A stretch of DNA of 64,000 nt from assembly GCF_003097235.1 (NCBI RefSeq), contig NZ_QEQQ01000018.1, positions 1 to 64,000 of the forward strand. Reading direction: 5' to 3'. The translations under genes were made by a program, and so were the position numbers. The stretch comes from Pseudomonas sp. CC120222-01a. Lineage in GTDB: Bacteria; Pseudomonadota; Gammaproteobacteria; Pseudomonadales; Pseudomonadaceae. Positions 43,165-53,067 of the stretch are shown here, one piece after another (positions within the stretch are counted from its first letter, which is position 1; each line of letters opens with the position of its first letter). The notes beneath the pieces are model-generated. The model searched no databases. It was not told the DNA's origin and was given only the letters and a program-made list of their open reading frames with translations.

Positions 43165-43893
43165 CTAAATTGCCAAGCCCAGCAGCACGGTCAGTTCGAG
43201 AATCTCCAGCATGGCACCTGCGGTATCACCCGTGGTCCCACCCAGACGCTTGCACATCAACCGGCGCAAACCGATGAACACAGCGATCGCCGCAAGCATC
43301 GGCAAGATCGCGTGGGCGCCACCCACCAGCAAACACAGCAGCAGACTGGCCAGCAGAACCCACACGGCCGTACGCCGCGGCAGGTGCTCGGCCAGGGCCT
43401 GCCCCAGGCCCCCGCGACGCACGTAAGGTGTGCCGAGAAACAAGCCGAGCATCGCCGCCCGCCCCACCACCGGCGCCAGTAGCAAGGCCATGCCCGCGCC
43501 CTGCTCCACCAGCACCCACAGGGCACAGAATTTCAGCAGCAACAGCAGCACCAGTGTGACCACGGCTATCGGCCCGCTGCGCGGATCTTTCATGATCTCC
43601 AGCGTGCGCTCCCGGTCGCCGAAGCCACCTAGCCAGGCATCGGCACTGTCGGCCAGGCCATCCAGGTGCAACGCGCCACTGAGCAACACCCACAGCGTTA
43701 GCAACAGGGCCGCGTGCAACGGCGCCGCAGCCCCTTGCAGCAGGTGGCTAACCAGCCACAGCAACAGGCCGAACAGCAACCCTACCAGCGGGTAGCACAA
43801 CAACGAGCGGCCCATTTCACGTGGCTCAGGCATCCCCGGCAAACGTACCGGCAAGCTGCTGAGGAACTGCAGGGCAATCCAGAACGGCAACAT
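43165..43893 (-). CDS. cobS: Adenosylcobinamide-GDP ribazoletransferase CobS (CobV)
   Basis: 242 aa integral membrane enzyme. Conserved FLSSLPVRLPG at the N-terminus and LSGALHLDGLADSADAWLGG, whose His and Asp residues form the metal site, followed by RSGPIAVVTLVLLLLLKF. It joins alpha-ribazole to adenosylcobinamide-GDP in the last assembly step of cobalamin. Last gene of the operon, one base after the phosphatase gene. Confidence 0.95.
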   Translation of the reverse strand: MLPFWIALQFLSSLPVRLPGMPEPREMGRSLLCYPLVGLLFGLLLWLVSHLLQGAAAPLHAALLLTLWVLLSGALHLDGLADSADAWLGGFGDRERTLEIMKDPRSGPIAVVTLVLLLLLKFCALWVLVEQGAGMALLLAPVVGRAAMLGLFLGTPYVRRGGLGQALAEHLPRRTAVWVLLASLLLCLLVGGAHAILPMLAAIAVFIGLRRLMCKRLGGTTGDTAGAMLEILELTVLLGLAI

Positions 43894-43894
43894 G

Positions 43895-44448
43895 TCAAAG
43901 CACCTCGTGCATCGCGCCAGCTTCGTCCACCGCCAGGCGCATCAGGGCACCATGGCCAACCTCGACCTGCAGCAACTGCTCTCTGGGCAGCCCGCGGGCA
44001 AGTGCCAGCAGCAGCCGCATGACGCCACCATGGGTGACCAGCAGCACGCGCTTGCCGGCATGCTGCTGGCGCAGGCGCCCGACGGCAGACAGTACACGCT
44101 CGGCAAAGGCAGCGACGGGCTCCCCTGCCGGCGGCGTGTAGCTGTATGGGTCGGCCCAGAAACGCCCAAGCTCGTCAGCCTGGGTTTGCATGATCTGCAA
44201 GGCACTGCGCCCTTCCCACTCGCCAAAATGCAGCTCTTGCAGATCGGCGTCGAGCTGTACCGGCATGCCCAGCTGCTCGGCAAACCGCGCGCAGCGCTGC
44301 AACGGTGAGCTGACCAGCACATCCCAGGGGCCTGCACCTGCCAGCGCTTCACGCATCTGGCTCCAGCCCTTGTCGGTCAGGGCATCGTCCAGGCTGCCGC
44401 GCAGGCCGCCGCCCTGCTCGGTTTCACCGTGGCGCAGCAGGTCGAGGA

Positions 44449-44452
<4 letters not shown>
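43895..44452 (-). CDS. Histidine phosphatase family protein, alpha-ribazole phosphatase (CobC type)
   Basis: 185 aa. Phosphatase motif LLRHGETEQGG at the N-terminus, LVSSPLQRCARFAE, ELHFGEWEGRSA and the distal His in VLLVTHGGVMRLLLAL. It would remove the phosphate from alpha-ribazole-5-phosphate (or from cobalamin-5-phosphate). Left without a symbol because cobC is used for the decarboxylase of this operon in Pseudomonas nomenclature. Start overlaps the cobT stop (ATGA). Confidence 0.92.
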
Positions 44453-45500
<1,048 letters not shown>

Positions 45501-45504
<4 letters not shown>

Positions 45505-46022
45505 AGAGCGGGTCCTTTGAGCATGAGAGGTAGGCCGGCCACGGTCAGCACCACGCGCTGGCAGCGTTCGGCAACGGCCTGGTGCAGCCAGCCGGCCAGG
45601 TCGACGTAACGGCGGGTCAGCTCGCCCATGGGCACTACGCCCAGGCCGGTTTCGTTGCTGACCAGAATGAGGGTGCCGGGCAAGTCCGCCAGGCAGTCGA
45701 GCAGCGCATCGCGCTCTGCGGTCAGCCGCTGCGGATCGTCGAGCATCAGCAGGTTGGTCAGCCACAAGGTCAGGCAGTCCACCAGCAGGCAGTGGCCTTC
45801 GGCGGCTTCTGCACGCAACACGGCAGCCAGGGCCAAAGGTTCTTCGATCAGCGCCCAGTCGTCGGGCCGGCGTTGGCGGTGCAGGCGCACGCGCTCGTTC
45901 ATTTCGCCATCGAGCGGCTCGCTGGTGGCGATGTAGGTGACTGGCAGGCCGCTTTCACTGGCCAGCTGCTCGGCCAGGCGGCTCTTGCCCGAGCGGGCGC
46001 CGCCGAGGATCAGGTTGCGCAT
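45501..46022 (-). CDS. cobP: Bifunctional adenosylcobinamide kinase/guanylyltransferase CobP (CobU)
   Basis: 173 aa, start MRNLILGGARSGKSRLAEQL, with its Walker A loop. The Walker B-like LLVDCLTLWLTNLL and ETGLGVVPMGELTRRYVDLAG are diagnostic. It phosphorylates adenosylcobinamide and transfers GMP. The gene begins one base after the cobQ stop. Confidence 0.96.
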
Positions 46023-46023
46023 G

Positions 46024-47478
46024 TCAGGCGACTCCACACAGCGTGCGCAGGTGCGCGGTATCCAGGTGCTTTTCCACCAGGTCGGCCAGGCGCTCGATGT
46101 CACGCTCGCGCAGGGCCTCGTAATCGATGATCTGCACATTTTCCAGGCCCGCCCAGCGCAGCAGCGCGGCACACGACTGGCTGCCCTCGAACAGGCCATG
46201 TAGGTAGGTGGCGAGGATCTGGCCATCGGCACTGACCGCGCCGTCACAACGACCATCAGCGAGTTGCACGGCGGGCTGCTCCAAGGCAGGCCCTGTGGTG
46301 ACGCCGGCATGAATTTCATAACCGGCGACCGGTGCGGCTTCCAGGTTCAGGGACCCGGCCACGTTGCGCAGTTGCTTGTCGGCTTCAAGCACCGTCTCGT
46401 AATCGAACAGGCCAAGCCCGGTACTGGAACCGGCGGCGCCTTCGAGGCCAAGTGGGTCGTGAACTTCACGGCCGAGCATCTGCAGGCCGCCACAGATGCC
46501 GATCAGCTTGCCGCCGTAGCGCAGGTGCCGCTCGATGGCTTTGTCCCAACCCCGCTCGCGCAGTTGTGCCAGGTCACCACGCACGCTCTTCGAGCCAGGC
46601 AGGATGATCAGGTCGGCGGCCGGAATCGGCTGGCCCGGGCCGATGAACTGCAAGTCGACCTGCGGGTGCAGGCGCAGCGGGTCGAAGTCGGTGTGGTTAC
46701 TGATACGCGGCAGCACCGGGACGATCACCTTAAGCACCCGCTCCTGCTTGGCGCCCTGGCGAATGTCGATGCCATCCTCGGCTTCCAGGTGCAGGTCGGT
46801 GACATAGGGCAGCACGCCCAGCACCGGTTTGCCGGTGCGTTGCTCCAGCCAGTCCAGACCCGGCTGCAGCAGCGCGATGTCGCCGCGGAAGCGGTTGATG
46901 ACGAAGCCCTTGACCCGCGCCTGCTCGCTTGGCGACAGCAGTTCGAGGGTGCCGACCAAGTGGGCGAACACCCCGCCACGGTTGATGTCGGCCACCAGGA
47001 TCACCGGGCAGTCGACCGCCTCGGCAAAGCCCATGTTGGCGATGTCGCCGGCACGCAGGTTGATCTCGGCCGGCGACCCCGCACCTTCGACCATCACCAC
47101 CGGGTAGGCGGCGCTGAGGCGCTGGTGCGAGGCCAGCACCGCCTGCATGGCGATGGCCTTGTAGTCGTGATAGGCCACCGCGTTCATGCTGGTGACGGCG
47201 CGGCCGTGGATGATCACCTGGGCGCCCGTGTCGCTGTTGGGCTTGAGCAGCACCGGGTTCATGTCGGTGTGAGGCGCCAGCCGGCAGGCCTGGGCCTGCA
47301 CCGCCTGGGCGCGTCCGATTTCGCCACCGTCGGCAGTCACGGCGCTGTTGAGCGCCATGTTCTGCGGCTTGAACGGCACCACGCCAACGCCCTGGCGCAA
47401 CAGCCAGCGGCACAAGGCGGTGACCAGCGTGCTCTTGCCGGCATCGGAGGTGGTGCCTTGCACCATGAGGGTGGTCAT
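46024..47478 (-). CDS. cobQ: Cobyric acid synthase CobQ
   Basis: 484 aa. N-terminal ATPase domain MTTLMVQGTTSDAGKSTLVT with P-loop, FKPQNMALNSAV, and MVEGAGSPAEINL; C-terminal glutaminase with Cys in IGICGGLQMLGRE and His in ATYLHGLFEG. It amidates four carboxylates of adenosylcobyrinic a,c-diamide using glutamine. Start overlaps the cobC stop (ATGA). Confidence 0.97.
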   Translation of the reverse strand: MTTLMVQGTTSDAGKSTLVTALCRWLLRQGVGVVPFKPQNMALNSAVTADGGEIGRAQAVQAQACRLAPHTDMNPVLLKPNSDTGAQVIIHGRAVTSMNAVAYHDYKAIAMQAVLASHQRLSAAYPVVMVEGAGSPAEINLRAGDIANMGFAEAVDCPVILVADINRGGVFAHLVGTLELLSPSEQARVKGFVINRFRGDIALLQPGLDWLEQRTGKPVLGVLPYVTDLHLEAEDGIDIRQGAKQERVLKVIVPVLPRISNHTDFDPLRLHPQVDLQFIGPGQPIPAADLIILPGSKSVRGDLAQLRERGWDKAIERHLRYGGKLIGICGGLQMLGREVHDPLGLEGAAGSSTGLGLFDYETVLEADKQLRNVAGSLNLEAAPVAGYEIHAGVTTGPALEQPAVQLADGRCDGAVSADGQILATYLHGLFEGSQSCAALLRWAGLENVQIIDYEALRERDIERLADLVEKHLDTAHLRTLCGVA

Positions 47479-48467
47479 GCCGTTTCCTTCTGGTAATCAG
47501 TCAGGGCCTGGGCCAGGCGCTGCTCGTCCGCGGCCGTTGCCGGCAGGCCAAGGCGCACGGCGGCCGGCTGCTCGAACAGGCGCACGAGGATGCTGCGGCG
47601 GGCGAGAAAGTCATGCAAGTGAGCTGCGCGCTCGCTGCGCACGTACTGGAACAGGTCACAGCCACCCGTGGGCGTCAGGCCGCAGCCTTGCAGCAGGGTA
47701 GCCAGGCGTTGGCTGGCCAGGGCGCAGCGCTCGATCTGCGCCTGATGCGCCGCTTGGTCGGCAAAGCACGCTTGCGCCAGCACCCGGGTCGGGCCACTGA
47801 CGGTCCAAGGCCCGAGCAGCTCGGCAAGGCGCTGCAACAGTGGCAGCTCGGCCACTACGCAGCCCAGGCGCACGCCGGCCAGACCAAAGAACTTGCCGAA
47901 CGAACGCAGCACGATCAGGCCCGGACGCTCGGCGCAGTCAGCCACGCTGTGTTCGGGTGAGTTGTCCATGAACGCTTCGTCCACCAGCAGCCAGCCGCCG
48001 CGCTTAGCGAGCCGCGCATGCCAGGCCAGCAACTGTTCACGGGATACAAGCCGCCCGGTCGGGTTGTTCGGATTGACCAGCACCAGCACGTCGAGCTGAT
48101 CGAGTTGCGCCTCGACCTGGCTTTCATCCAGTTCGATCAGCTGATGCCCCGCCCGCTGCCAGGCATGCGGGTGCTCGGCGTAGCAAGGCGTCAGCACACC
48201 CACGCACCCCAGCGGGCGCAACAAGGGCAAGGCCTGGATGGCCGCCTGGGAGCCTGCCACCGGCAACAGTTGCTGCACACCGTAATAGCGTCGCGCGGCC
48301 TCTTCGAGACCGTCGTCGGCTTCCGGCAGTCGTGCCCAGGCGTCCAGCGGAATCGCGGGAATCGGGTAAGGCCAGGGGGCAATGCCGCTGGACAAATCCA
48401 GCCAGTCTTCGCGGGCGATCCCGTATTGCCGCACTGCCCGCAGCAGGCGGCCACCGTGTTCAAGCAT
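47475..48467 (-). CDS. cobC: Threonine-phosphate decarboxylase CobC (CobD of Salmonella)
   Basis: 330 aa PLP fold-type I enzyme: DLSSGIAPWPYP at the N-terminus, VLVLVNPNNPTGRLVS, DEAFMDNSPE and the PLP-binding Lys in RSFGKFFGLAGVRLG. It makes (R)-1-amino-2-propanol phosphate, the linker of the nucleotide loop. It overlaps cobD by 8 bases. Confidence 0.94.
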   Translation of the reverse strand: MLEHGGRLLRAVRQYGIAREDWLDLSSGIAPWPYPIPAIPLDAWARLPEADDGLEEAARRYYGVQQLLPVAGSQAAIQALPLLRPLGCVGVLTPCYAEHPHAWQRAGHQLIELDESQVEAQLDQLDVLVLVNPNNPTGRLVSREQLLAWHARLAKRGGWLLVDEAFMDNSPEHSVADCAERPGLIVLRSFGKFFGLAGVRLGCVVAELPLLQRLAELLGPWTVSGPTRVLAQACFADQAAHQAQIERCALASQRLATLLQGCGLTPTGGCDLFQYVRSERAAHLHDFLARRSILVRLFEQPAAVRLGLPATAADEQRLAQALTDYQKETA

Positions 48468-49368
48468 TCAGATAGGCTCCCACGCAGATCAGCAGTACCC
48501 ACAACCAGACGCCACGCTGTACCAGGCTCCAGCCGCGCTCGATGGCATCGGCATCGGCCATTGGCCCCTCACCCAGGCGCGGGCGCTCGTGCAGTTCGCC
48601 GTGGTACACCGCCGGGCCGCCCAGCTCGACACCCAGTGCACCGGCACCGGAGGCCATCACCGGCCCGGCGTTGGGGCTATCCCACAGCGGCGCCTGCTTG
48701 CGCCAGCAGGCCAGGGCCAGGCGGGTCTTGCCGAGTAGTGCGTAGGTCAGCGCCACGAACCTGGCGGGAATATAGTTCAGCACATCGTCGATGCGTGCGG
48801 CACACCAGCCGAAGCGCTCGAAGCGTTCGTTGCGGTACCCCCACATCGCATCGAGGGTATTGCTCAGGCGGTAGAGCACCACCCCCGGCGCACCGGCCAC
48901 GACGAACCAGAACAGCGCGGCGAACACTGCATCGCTGCCGTTCTCCAGCACCGATTCGGTGGCGGCGCGCGCCACGGCAGGCTCGTCCAGTTCGCGGGTT
49001 TCGCGGCTGACCAGATAACCGACTCGGCGCCGCGCCTCCTCCAGGTCACCCTGGCGCAAGGCGTTGGCCACCGGCAGCACATGTTCGCCGAGGCTACGCA
49101 AACCCAGGGCGCAATAAAGCGCCAGCACGTCCACCAGCCAACCGACATAGGGCAGCCAGGACAGGATCAGCGCCACCAGGGTCAGCGGCACCACGGCCAG
49201 GAACCAAGCGCTCACGCCATGGCTGCGCCAGCCGCGCCCACCGGCATTCAGGCGGCGCTCCAGGCTTGACGCCAGGTTGCCGAAGCCCACCAGCGGGTGC
49301 CGGCGCTGCGGCTCGCCCAGCAGTGCATCGAGGGCTACGCCGGCCACAGTCAGCAAGGCCACGCTCAT
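48460..49368 (-). CDS. cobD: Adenosylcobinamide-phosphate synthase CobD (CbiB)
   Basis: 302 aa membrane protein; start MSVALLTVAGVALDALLGEP has GGAG seven bases upstream, preferred over ATG 49383. Motifs RRHPLVGFGNL, VSRETRELDEPAVARAATES, VLENGSDAVFAALFWFVVAG and NYIPARFVAL are typical of CbiB. It attaches the aminopropanol linker to cobyric acid. Overlaps bluB by 4 bases. Confidence 0.95.
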   Translation of the reverse strand: MSVALLTVAGVALDALLGEPQRRHPLVGFGNLASSLERRLNAGGRGWRSHGVSAWFLAVVPLTLVALILSWLPYVGWLVDVLALYCALGLRSLGEHVLPVANALRQGDLEEARRRVGYLVSRETRELDEPAVARAATESVLENGSDAVFAALFWFVVAGAPGVVLYRLSNTLDAMWGYRNERFERFGWCAARIDDVLNYIPARFVALTYALLGKTRLALACWRKQAPLWDSPNAGPVMASGAGALGVELGGPAVYHGELHERPRLGEGPMADADAIERGWSLVQRGVWLWVLLICVGAYLNA

Positions 49369-50015
49369 GGGCGTTCTCCCCATTGGTTTTCGAACAGCAT
49401 TTCACTCAAGGGGCGTTCTTGCGCCCAGTTTTCCTGCACCAGCATCGGCTGCGCATAGAATTCGCTGACCGGGCCCAGGCACAGCACTGCCACCGGCTTG
49501 GCCCCGGCGGGCATGCCCAGCAGCGCGGCCAGGGCTTGCGGGTCGAACAGCGACACCCAACCCAGCCCCAGGCCCTCGGCACGGGCAGCCAGCCACAGGT
49601 TCTGGATGGCGCAGGCCAATGAGGCCAGGTCCATTTCTGGCAGGGTGCGGCGGCCGAAGATGTGCGGCTCGCGGTTGTCCATCAACGCCGCGATGAGCAC
49701 TTCGGCGCAGTCGCTGATGCCCTCGACCTTGAGTTTCATGAAGTCATCGGCGCGCTCGCCCAGGGCTTCGGCGGTGCGCACCCGCTCCTCTTCGACCAGG
49801 CCCTGAATGCGCCCGCGCAGATCGCGCTGAGTGATGCGGATGAAGCGCCAGGGCTGCATCAGACCGACACTGGGCGCCTGGTGCGCGGCAGCCAGCAGTC
49901 GACCGAGCAGCTCGGGCGCGACCGAGCCACCGGCAAAGTGGCGCATGTCGCGGCGTTCACCGATCGCTCGGTAGACCGCGGCGCGCTCGGCGGCGCTGTA
50001 GGCGTGATCAGTCAT
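49365..50015 (-). CDS. bluB: 5,6-dimethylbenzimidazole synthase BluB
   Basis: 216 aa nitroreductase-fold flavoprotein: RRDMRHFAGGSVAPELLGRL, APSVGLMQPWRFIRI, CAIQNLWLAARAEGLGLGWV and ending SEMLFENQWGERP. BluB cannibalises FMNH2 with oxygen to make the lower ligand of B12, so this operon implies aerobic, self-sufficient lower-base supply. ATGA overlaps on both sides. Confidence 0.95.
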   Translation of the reverse strand: MTDHAYSAAERAAVYRAIGERRDMRHFAGGSVAPELLGRLLAAAHQAPSVGLMQPWRFIRITQRDLRGRIQGLVEEERVRTAEALGERADDFMKLKVEGISDCAEVLIAALMDNREPHIFGRRTLPEMDLASLACAIQNLWLAARAEGLGLGWVSLFDPQALAALLGMPAGAKPVAVLCLGPVSEFYAQPMLVQENWAQERPLSEMLFENQWGERP

Positions 50016-51307
50016 GGTCGCAACAGCGCCGCCGCCGCATCAGGGTTGGACGGGAAGTAGAAGTGCACATAGGAGGCGGTCAACCGGCCCAGGCGATACA
50101 CCGCTTCGTTGCCGCGCCCGCCATTGGGGCTCAGGCCCCGGGCAATCGGCTCCAGCCCGGTGCTGGTCAGCGAGTGGTGGTAGGTGTGCCCGCGCAGGGT
50201 ACCTTCTGGCAGTTCCACGGCCTGCAGGGCCAGGGCCGCCAGGCGCTTCTGCATGGTTGCCTCGCCCGGCAGCAGGCCCAGCAGTTCGGCACGCTCGCCA
50301 GCGACATCGGTCAGCGCATCGAGCAGGTACAGCATGCCGCCGCACTCGGCCAGCAACGGCTTGCCTTGGGCGTGATGGGCACGGATCGCCTCGCACATAG
50401 GCGTATTGGCCGCCAATACGTGGTGATGCAGCTCTGGATACCCCCCTGGCAGATACAGGCTGTCCACCGCCGGCAATTCGCGATCGTGCAGCGGCGAGAA
50501 GAAGGCCAGCTGAGCACCCAGGTCGCGCAACAGATCAAGGTTGGCGCCGTAAGTGAAGGCGAAGGCTTCGTCACGTGCCACGCCGATGCGCACACCGCTC
50601 AGCGACCCAGCATGGGGCTGCGGTTCAGGCGCGGCAAACACCACTGGCGGCGGCAAGGCAGCATCGCAGCTGGCGCCGAGGGCTTCGGCAGCGGCATCCA
50701 GGCGGGCATCCAGGTCATTCAGTTCACTGGCCTGGACCAGCCCCAGGTGGCGGCTGGGCAACTCGATGCCGCGCTCGCGCGACAAGCCGCCATACCAGCG
50801 CAGGCCTTCGGTCAGGCTGCCTTCGAGCAGTTGCGCGTGGCGCAGGCTGCCGACCCGGTTGGCCAGCACGCCGGCGAACGGCAGGTCGACCTGATAACGT
50901 GCCAGGCCCAGGGCCAGGGCGCCGAAGGTCTGGGCCATGGCCGTGCCGTCGATCACCGCCAGTACCGGTACGCCGAAATGGCGGGCCAGATCGGCGCTCG
51001 AGGGGGTGCCGTCGAACAGGCCCATCACCCCTTCGATCAGAATCAGGTCGGCTTCTTTTGCGGCCTGCCACAGCAGTCGACGGCTTTCCTCGGCACCGAT
51101 CATCCACAGGTCGAGCTGGTACACCGGCGCGCCACTGGCCCGCTCCAGGATCATCGGGTCGAGGAAATCCGGGCCGCACTTGAACACCCGGACTTTTCGT
51201 CCAAGGTTGCGGTGCAGGCGGGCCAGGGCTGCGGTCACGGTGGTCTTGCCCTGGCCGGAGGCGGGTGCTGCGATCAGCACCGCCGGGCAGCTGCGCGTTT
51301 CACTCAC
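50012..51307 (-). CDS. cobB: Cobyrinate/hydrogenobyrinate a,c-diamide synthase CobB
   Basis: 431 aa. N-terminal ATPase (VLIAAPASGQGKTTVTAALA, FKCGPDFLDPMI, LILIEGVMGLFDG) and C-terminal glutaminase with the nucleophile Cys in LLAECGGMLYLLDAL and the PGGYPELH motif. It amidates the a and c side chains of the corrin ring. ATGA overlaps with cobO and bluB. Confidence 0.96.
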   Translation of the reverse strand: MSETRSCPAVLIAAPASGQGKTTVTAALARLHRNLGRKVRVFKCGPDFLDPMILERASGAPVYQLDLWMIGAEESRRLLWQAAKEADLILIEGVMGLFDGTPSSADLARHFGVPVLAVIDGTAMAQTFGALALGLARYQVDLPFAGVLANRVGSLRHAQLLEGSLTEGLRWYGGLSRERGIELPSRHLGLVQASELNDLDARLDAAAEALGASCDAALPPPVVFAAPEPQPHAGSLSGVRIGVARDEAFAFTYGANLDLLRDLGAQLAFFSPLHDRELPAVDSLYLPGGYPELHHHVLAANTPMCEAIRAHHAQGKPLLAECGGMLYLLDALTDVAGERAELLGLLPGEATMQKRLAALALQAVELPEGTLRGHTYHHSLTSTGLEPIARGLSPNGGRGNEAVYRLGRLTASYVHFYFPSNPDAAAALLRP

Positions 51308-51915
51308 AGTTCGACGCCCTTCTGCGCGCGGATACCGGCCTGGAACGCATGCTTGAGCATGCCCATCTCGGTGACGGTATCAGCCAGCTCGATCATTTCG
51401 TCCTTGGCCGCACGGCCGGTGACGATCACGTGCTGCATGGGCGGCCGGGCCTGAATGTCGCTCAGCACCTGGTCCAGGTCGAGGTAGCCGTGCTTGAGGG
51501 CGATGTTCAGCTCGTCGAGCACCACGAACTGCACGCTGGGGTCTTGCAGCAGCTGGCGCGATACCGCCCAGGCAGCTTCAGCGGCGGCGATGTCGCGCTG
51601 ACGGTCCTGGGTCTCCCAGGTGAAGCCCTCGCCCATCACGTGGTAGCGCACCTGCTCGGGGAAGCGGCGGAAGAACAGCTCTTCGCCGGTGCTGCTGCGG
51701 CCCTTGATGAATTGCACCACACCGCACTGCATGCCATGGCCCAGGGCGCGGGCCAGCATGCCGAAGGCCGAGCTGCTCTTGCCTTTGCCGTTGCCGGTAA
51801 GCACCAGCAGCAGGCCGCATTCGTTAGGGGAATTGGCGATGCGCTCGTCGATGACCGCCTTCTTGCGCTGCATGCGCGCCAGGTGGCGTTCGTCGCGTTC
51901 GGTGGATTCGCTCAT
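51304..51915 (-). CDS. cobO: Cob(I)yrinic acid a,c-diamide adenosyltransferase CobO (BtuR)
   Basis: 203 aa, start MSESTERDERHLARMQRKKA after GGAG. P-loop in VLTGNGKGKSSSAFG, GVVQFIKGRSSTGEE, VLDELNIALKHGYLD and VTGRAAKDEMIELADTVTEM are signatures of the CobA/CobO family. It adds the adenosyl upper ligand. First gene of the operon, behind the cobalamin riboswitch. Confidence 0.96.
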   Translation of the reverse strand: MSESTERDERHLARMQRKKAVIDERIANSPNECGLLLVLTGNGKGKSSSAFGMLARALGHGMQCGVVQFIKGRSSTGEELFFRRFPEQVRYHVMGEGFTWETQDRQRDIAAAEAAWAVSRQLLQDPSVQFVVLDELNIALKHGYLDLDQVLSDIQARPPMQHVIVTGRAAKDEMIELADTVTEMGMLKHAFQAGIRAQKGVEL

Positions 51916-51932
51916 GAAAGGTTCTCCGCAGG

Positions 51933-51959
51933 CTGTCGCCATATGAACAGCGGCGACAG
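51933..51959 (-). promoter_or_regulatory. Hairpin between the cobalamin riboswitch and cobO
   Basis: CTGTCGCC / GGCGACAG, an 8-bp perfect stem with an 11-base loop, ends 17 bases before the cobO start and just upstream of its GGAG site. It has no following T-run, so it is more likely part of an expression platform or mRNA stabiliser than a terminator. Confidence 0.5.
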
Positions 51960-52042
51960 GTAATAGGCGGGCAGACGGAGAACGCGCAGGGGCCATGGCC
52001 GCAGCCACGGTGCACCGCGCATCACCCTCCGTGATGCCGTTG

Positions 52043-52243
52043 GCAGTTCCAGGCCGGTCTCCGGGCTCGTGAGCGGGCAAACGCCCTGGCCTGCGCGCCT
52101 TCCCGGGTAGTCGTACCCAGTGGCCCTGCGCGGCCGCTACTCACCTACCGTTGCGGGGGCAGCGCCGGAATCGCGCCATGCTGGCGACCACCGGCTTCCC
52201 AGTTTCACCCTGCCCAGTCGGGGCTGGCAGGGCACCTGAAACA
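52043..52243 (-). ncRNA. Cobalamin riboswitch
   Basis: The minus strand has the full set of landmarks: TTTCAGGTGCCC at the 5' side, GGGTGAAACTGGGAAGCCGGTG, GCTGCCCCCGCAACGGTA and the B12 box AGCCCGGAGACCGGCC near the 3' end, with CCTGGAA closing the P1 stem. It represses the cob operon when adenosylcobalamin is plentiful. Position: about 130 bases upstream of cobO. Confidence 0.97.
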
Positions 52244-52419
52244 CGCCGCGAAGGTTAGAGGGTTGCACTGGGAGCGTCAATCGAACGGGGCCTTTTACTT
52301 CGGCAGAACTGGCCTGGGTCAATGGCCGATCCGCCAGGTTGTGCCACACTGAGCAGAGTGATATCACATAGCCATCATTTGCACTGAACGCGATCACAAC
52401 GATAACAGGAGTGCGCAGC

Positions 52420-52998
52420 ATGCAAGGCCAGATCATCAACAACCCGCACCTGGAATTTCTGCAACCGGTACTGGAGCGCTGGGTCGACTGCATTGACCGC
52501 TTCAACCGGTTCAATGGTGATGCCGAGGCCCCCTACTGGCACGGCACCGCCGCCAACATCGGCATGCTCGCCGCAGCCGCGTGGCAGGCCGAACTGACGG
52601 CACTGGCGCAATTTTCCAGCAAAAAGCACCGAGACGAGGGCGACCAGGAGGGGCGCTGCGACTTGTCGATCTGCAGCGCCGACGAGGCGCTCTACCTGAG
52701 CGTGAGCCAGCGCTGGCCAAAAATCACCCAGCTGGACATGGCAGCAGCCCTGCAGGAAACCGCCACACTTGCCCGCCAGGTGGCCTACCCCAGCCAGCTG
52801 AAGGCCGGGGCGCTGTTCATCACGCCCTGGAAGGCAGGCCAGCATGCCAGCCCGGAAGAACTGCAAGACCTGGTCGATGACCTGCAAAAACACACAGCTT
52901 GTGCCATTGCCTGGTACTTCCCTTATGCCTATCGCAAGCTGCACAACGAACTGGGCCAGTATTTCCCTGGGGTGGCGCTGCTGCTGAAGCAGGCCTGA
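52420..52998 (+). CDS. Unknown protein convergent with the ART toxin gene
   Basis: 192 aa, ATG start after AGGA at nine bases. The sequence is soluble with many Trp and His: VLERWVDCIDRFNRFNGDAE, PYWHGTAANIGMLAAAAWQAE, ALFITPWKAGQHASPEELQ and IAWYFPYAYRKLHNELGQYF. I recognise no family. It ends 69 bases from the end of the toxin gene on the other strand, so an immunity or partner role is possible though unusual in this orientation. Confidence 0.7.
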   Translation: MQGQIINNPHLEFLQPVLERWVDCIDRFNRFNGDAEAPYWHGTAANIGMLAAAAWQAELTALAQFSSKKHRDEGDQEGRCDLSICSADEALYLSVSQRWPKITQLDMAAALQETATLARQVAYPSQLKAGALFITPWKAGQHASPEELQDLVDDLQKHTACAIAWYFPYAYRKLHNELGQYFPGVALLLKQA

Positions 52999-53067
52999 GC
53001 TTAACGGCGGATCAGCGCCAGCACCGCAGCGACCACCTCGACCTGGAGGATGTCGAGCAAGTCGCAA

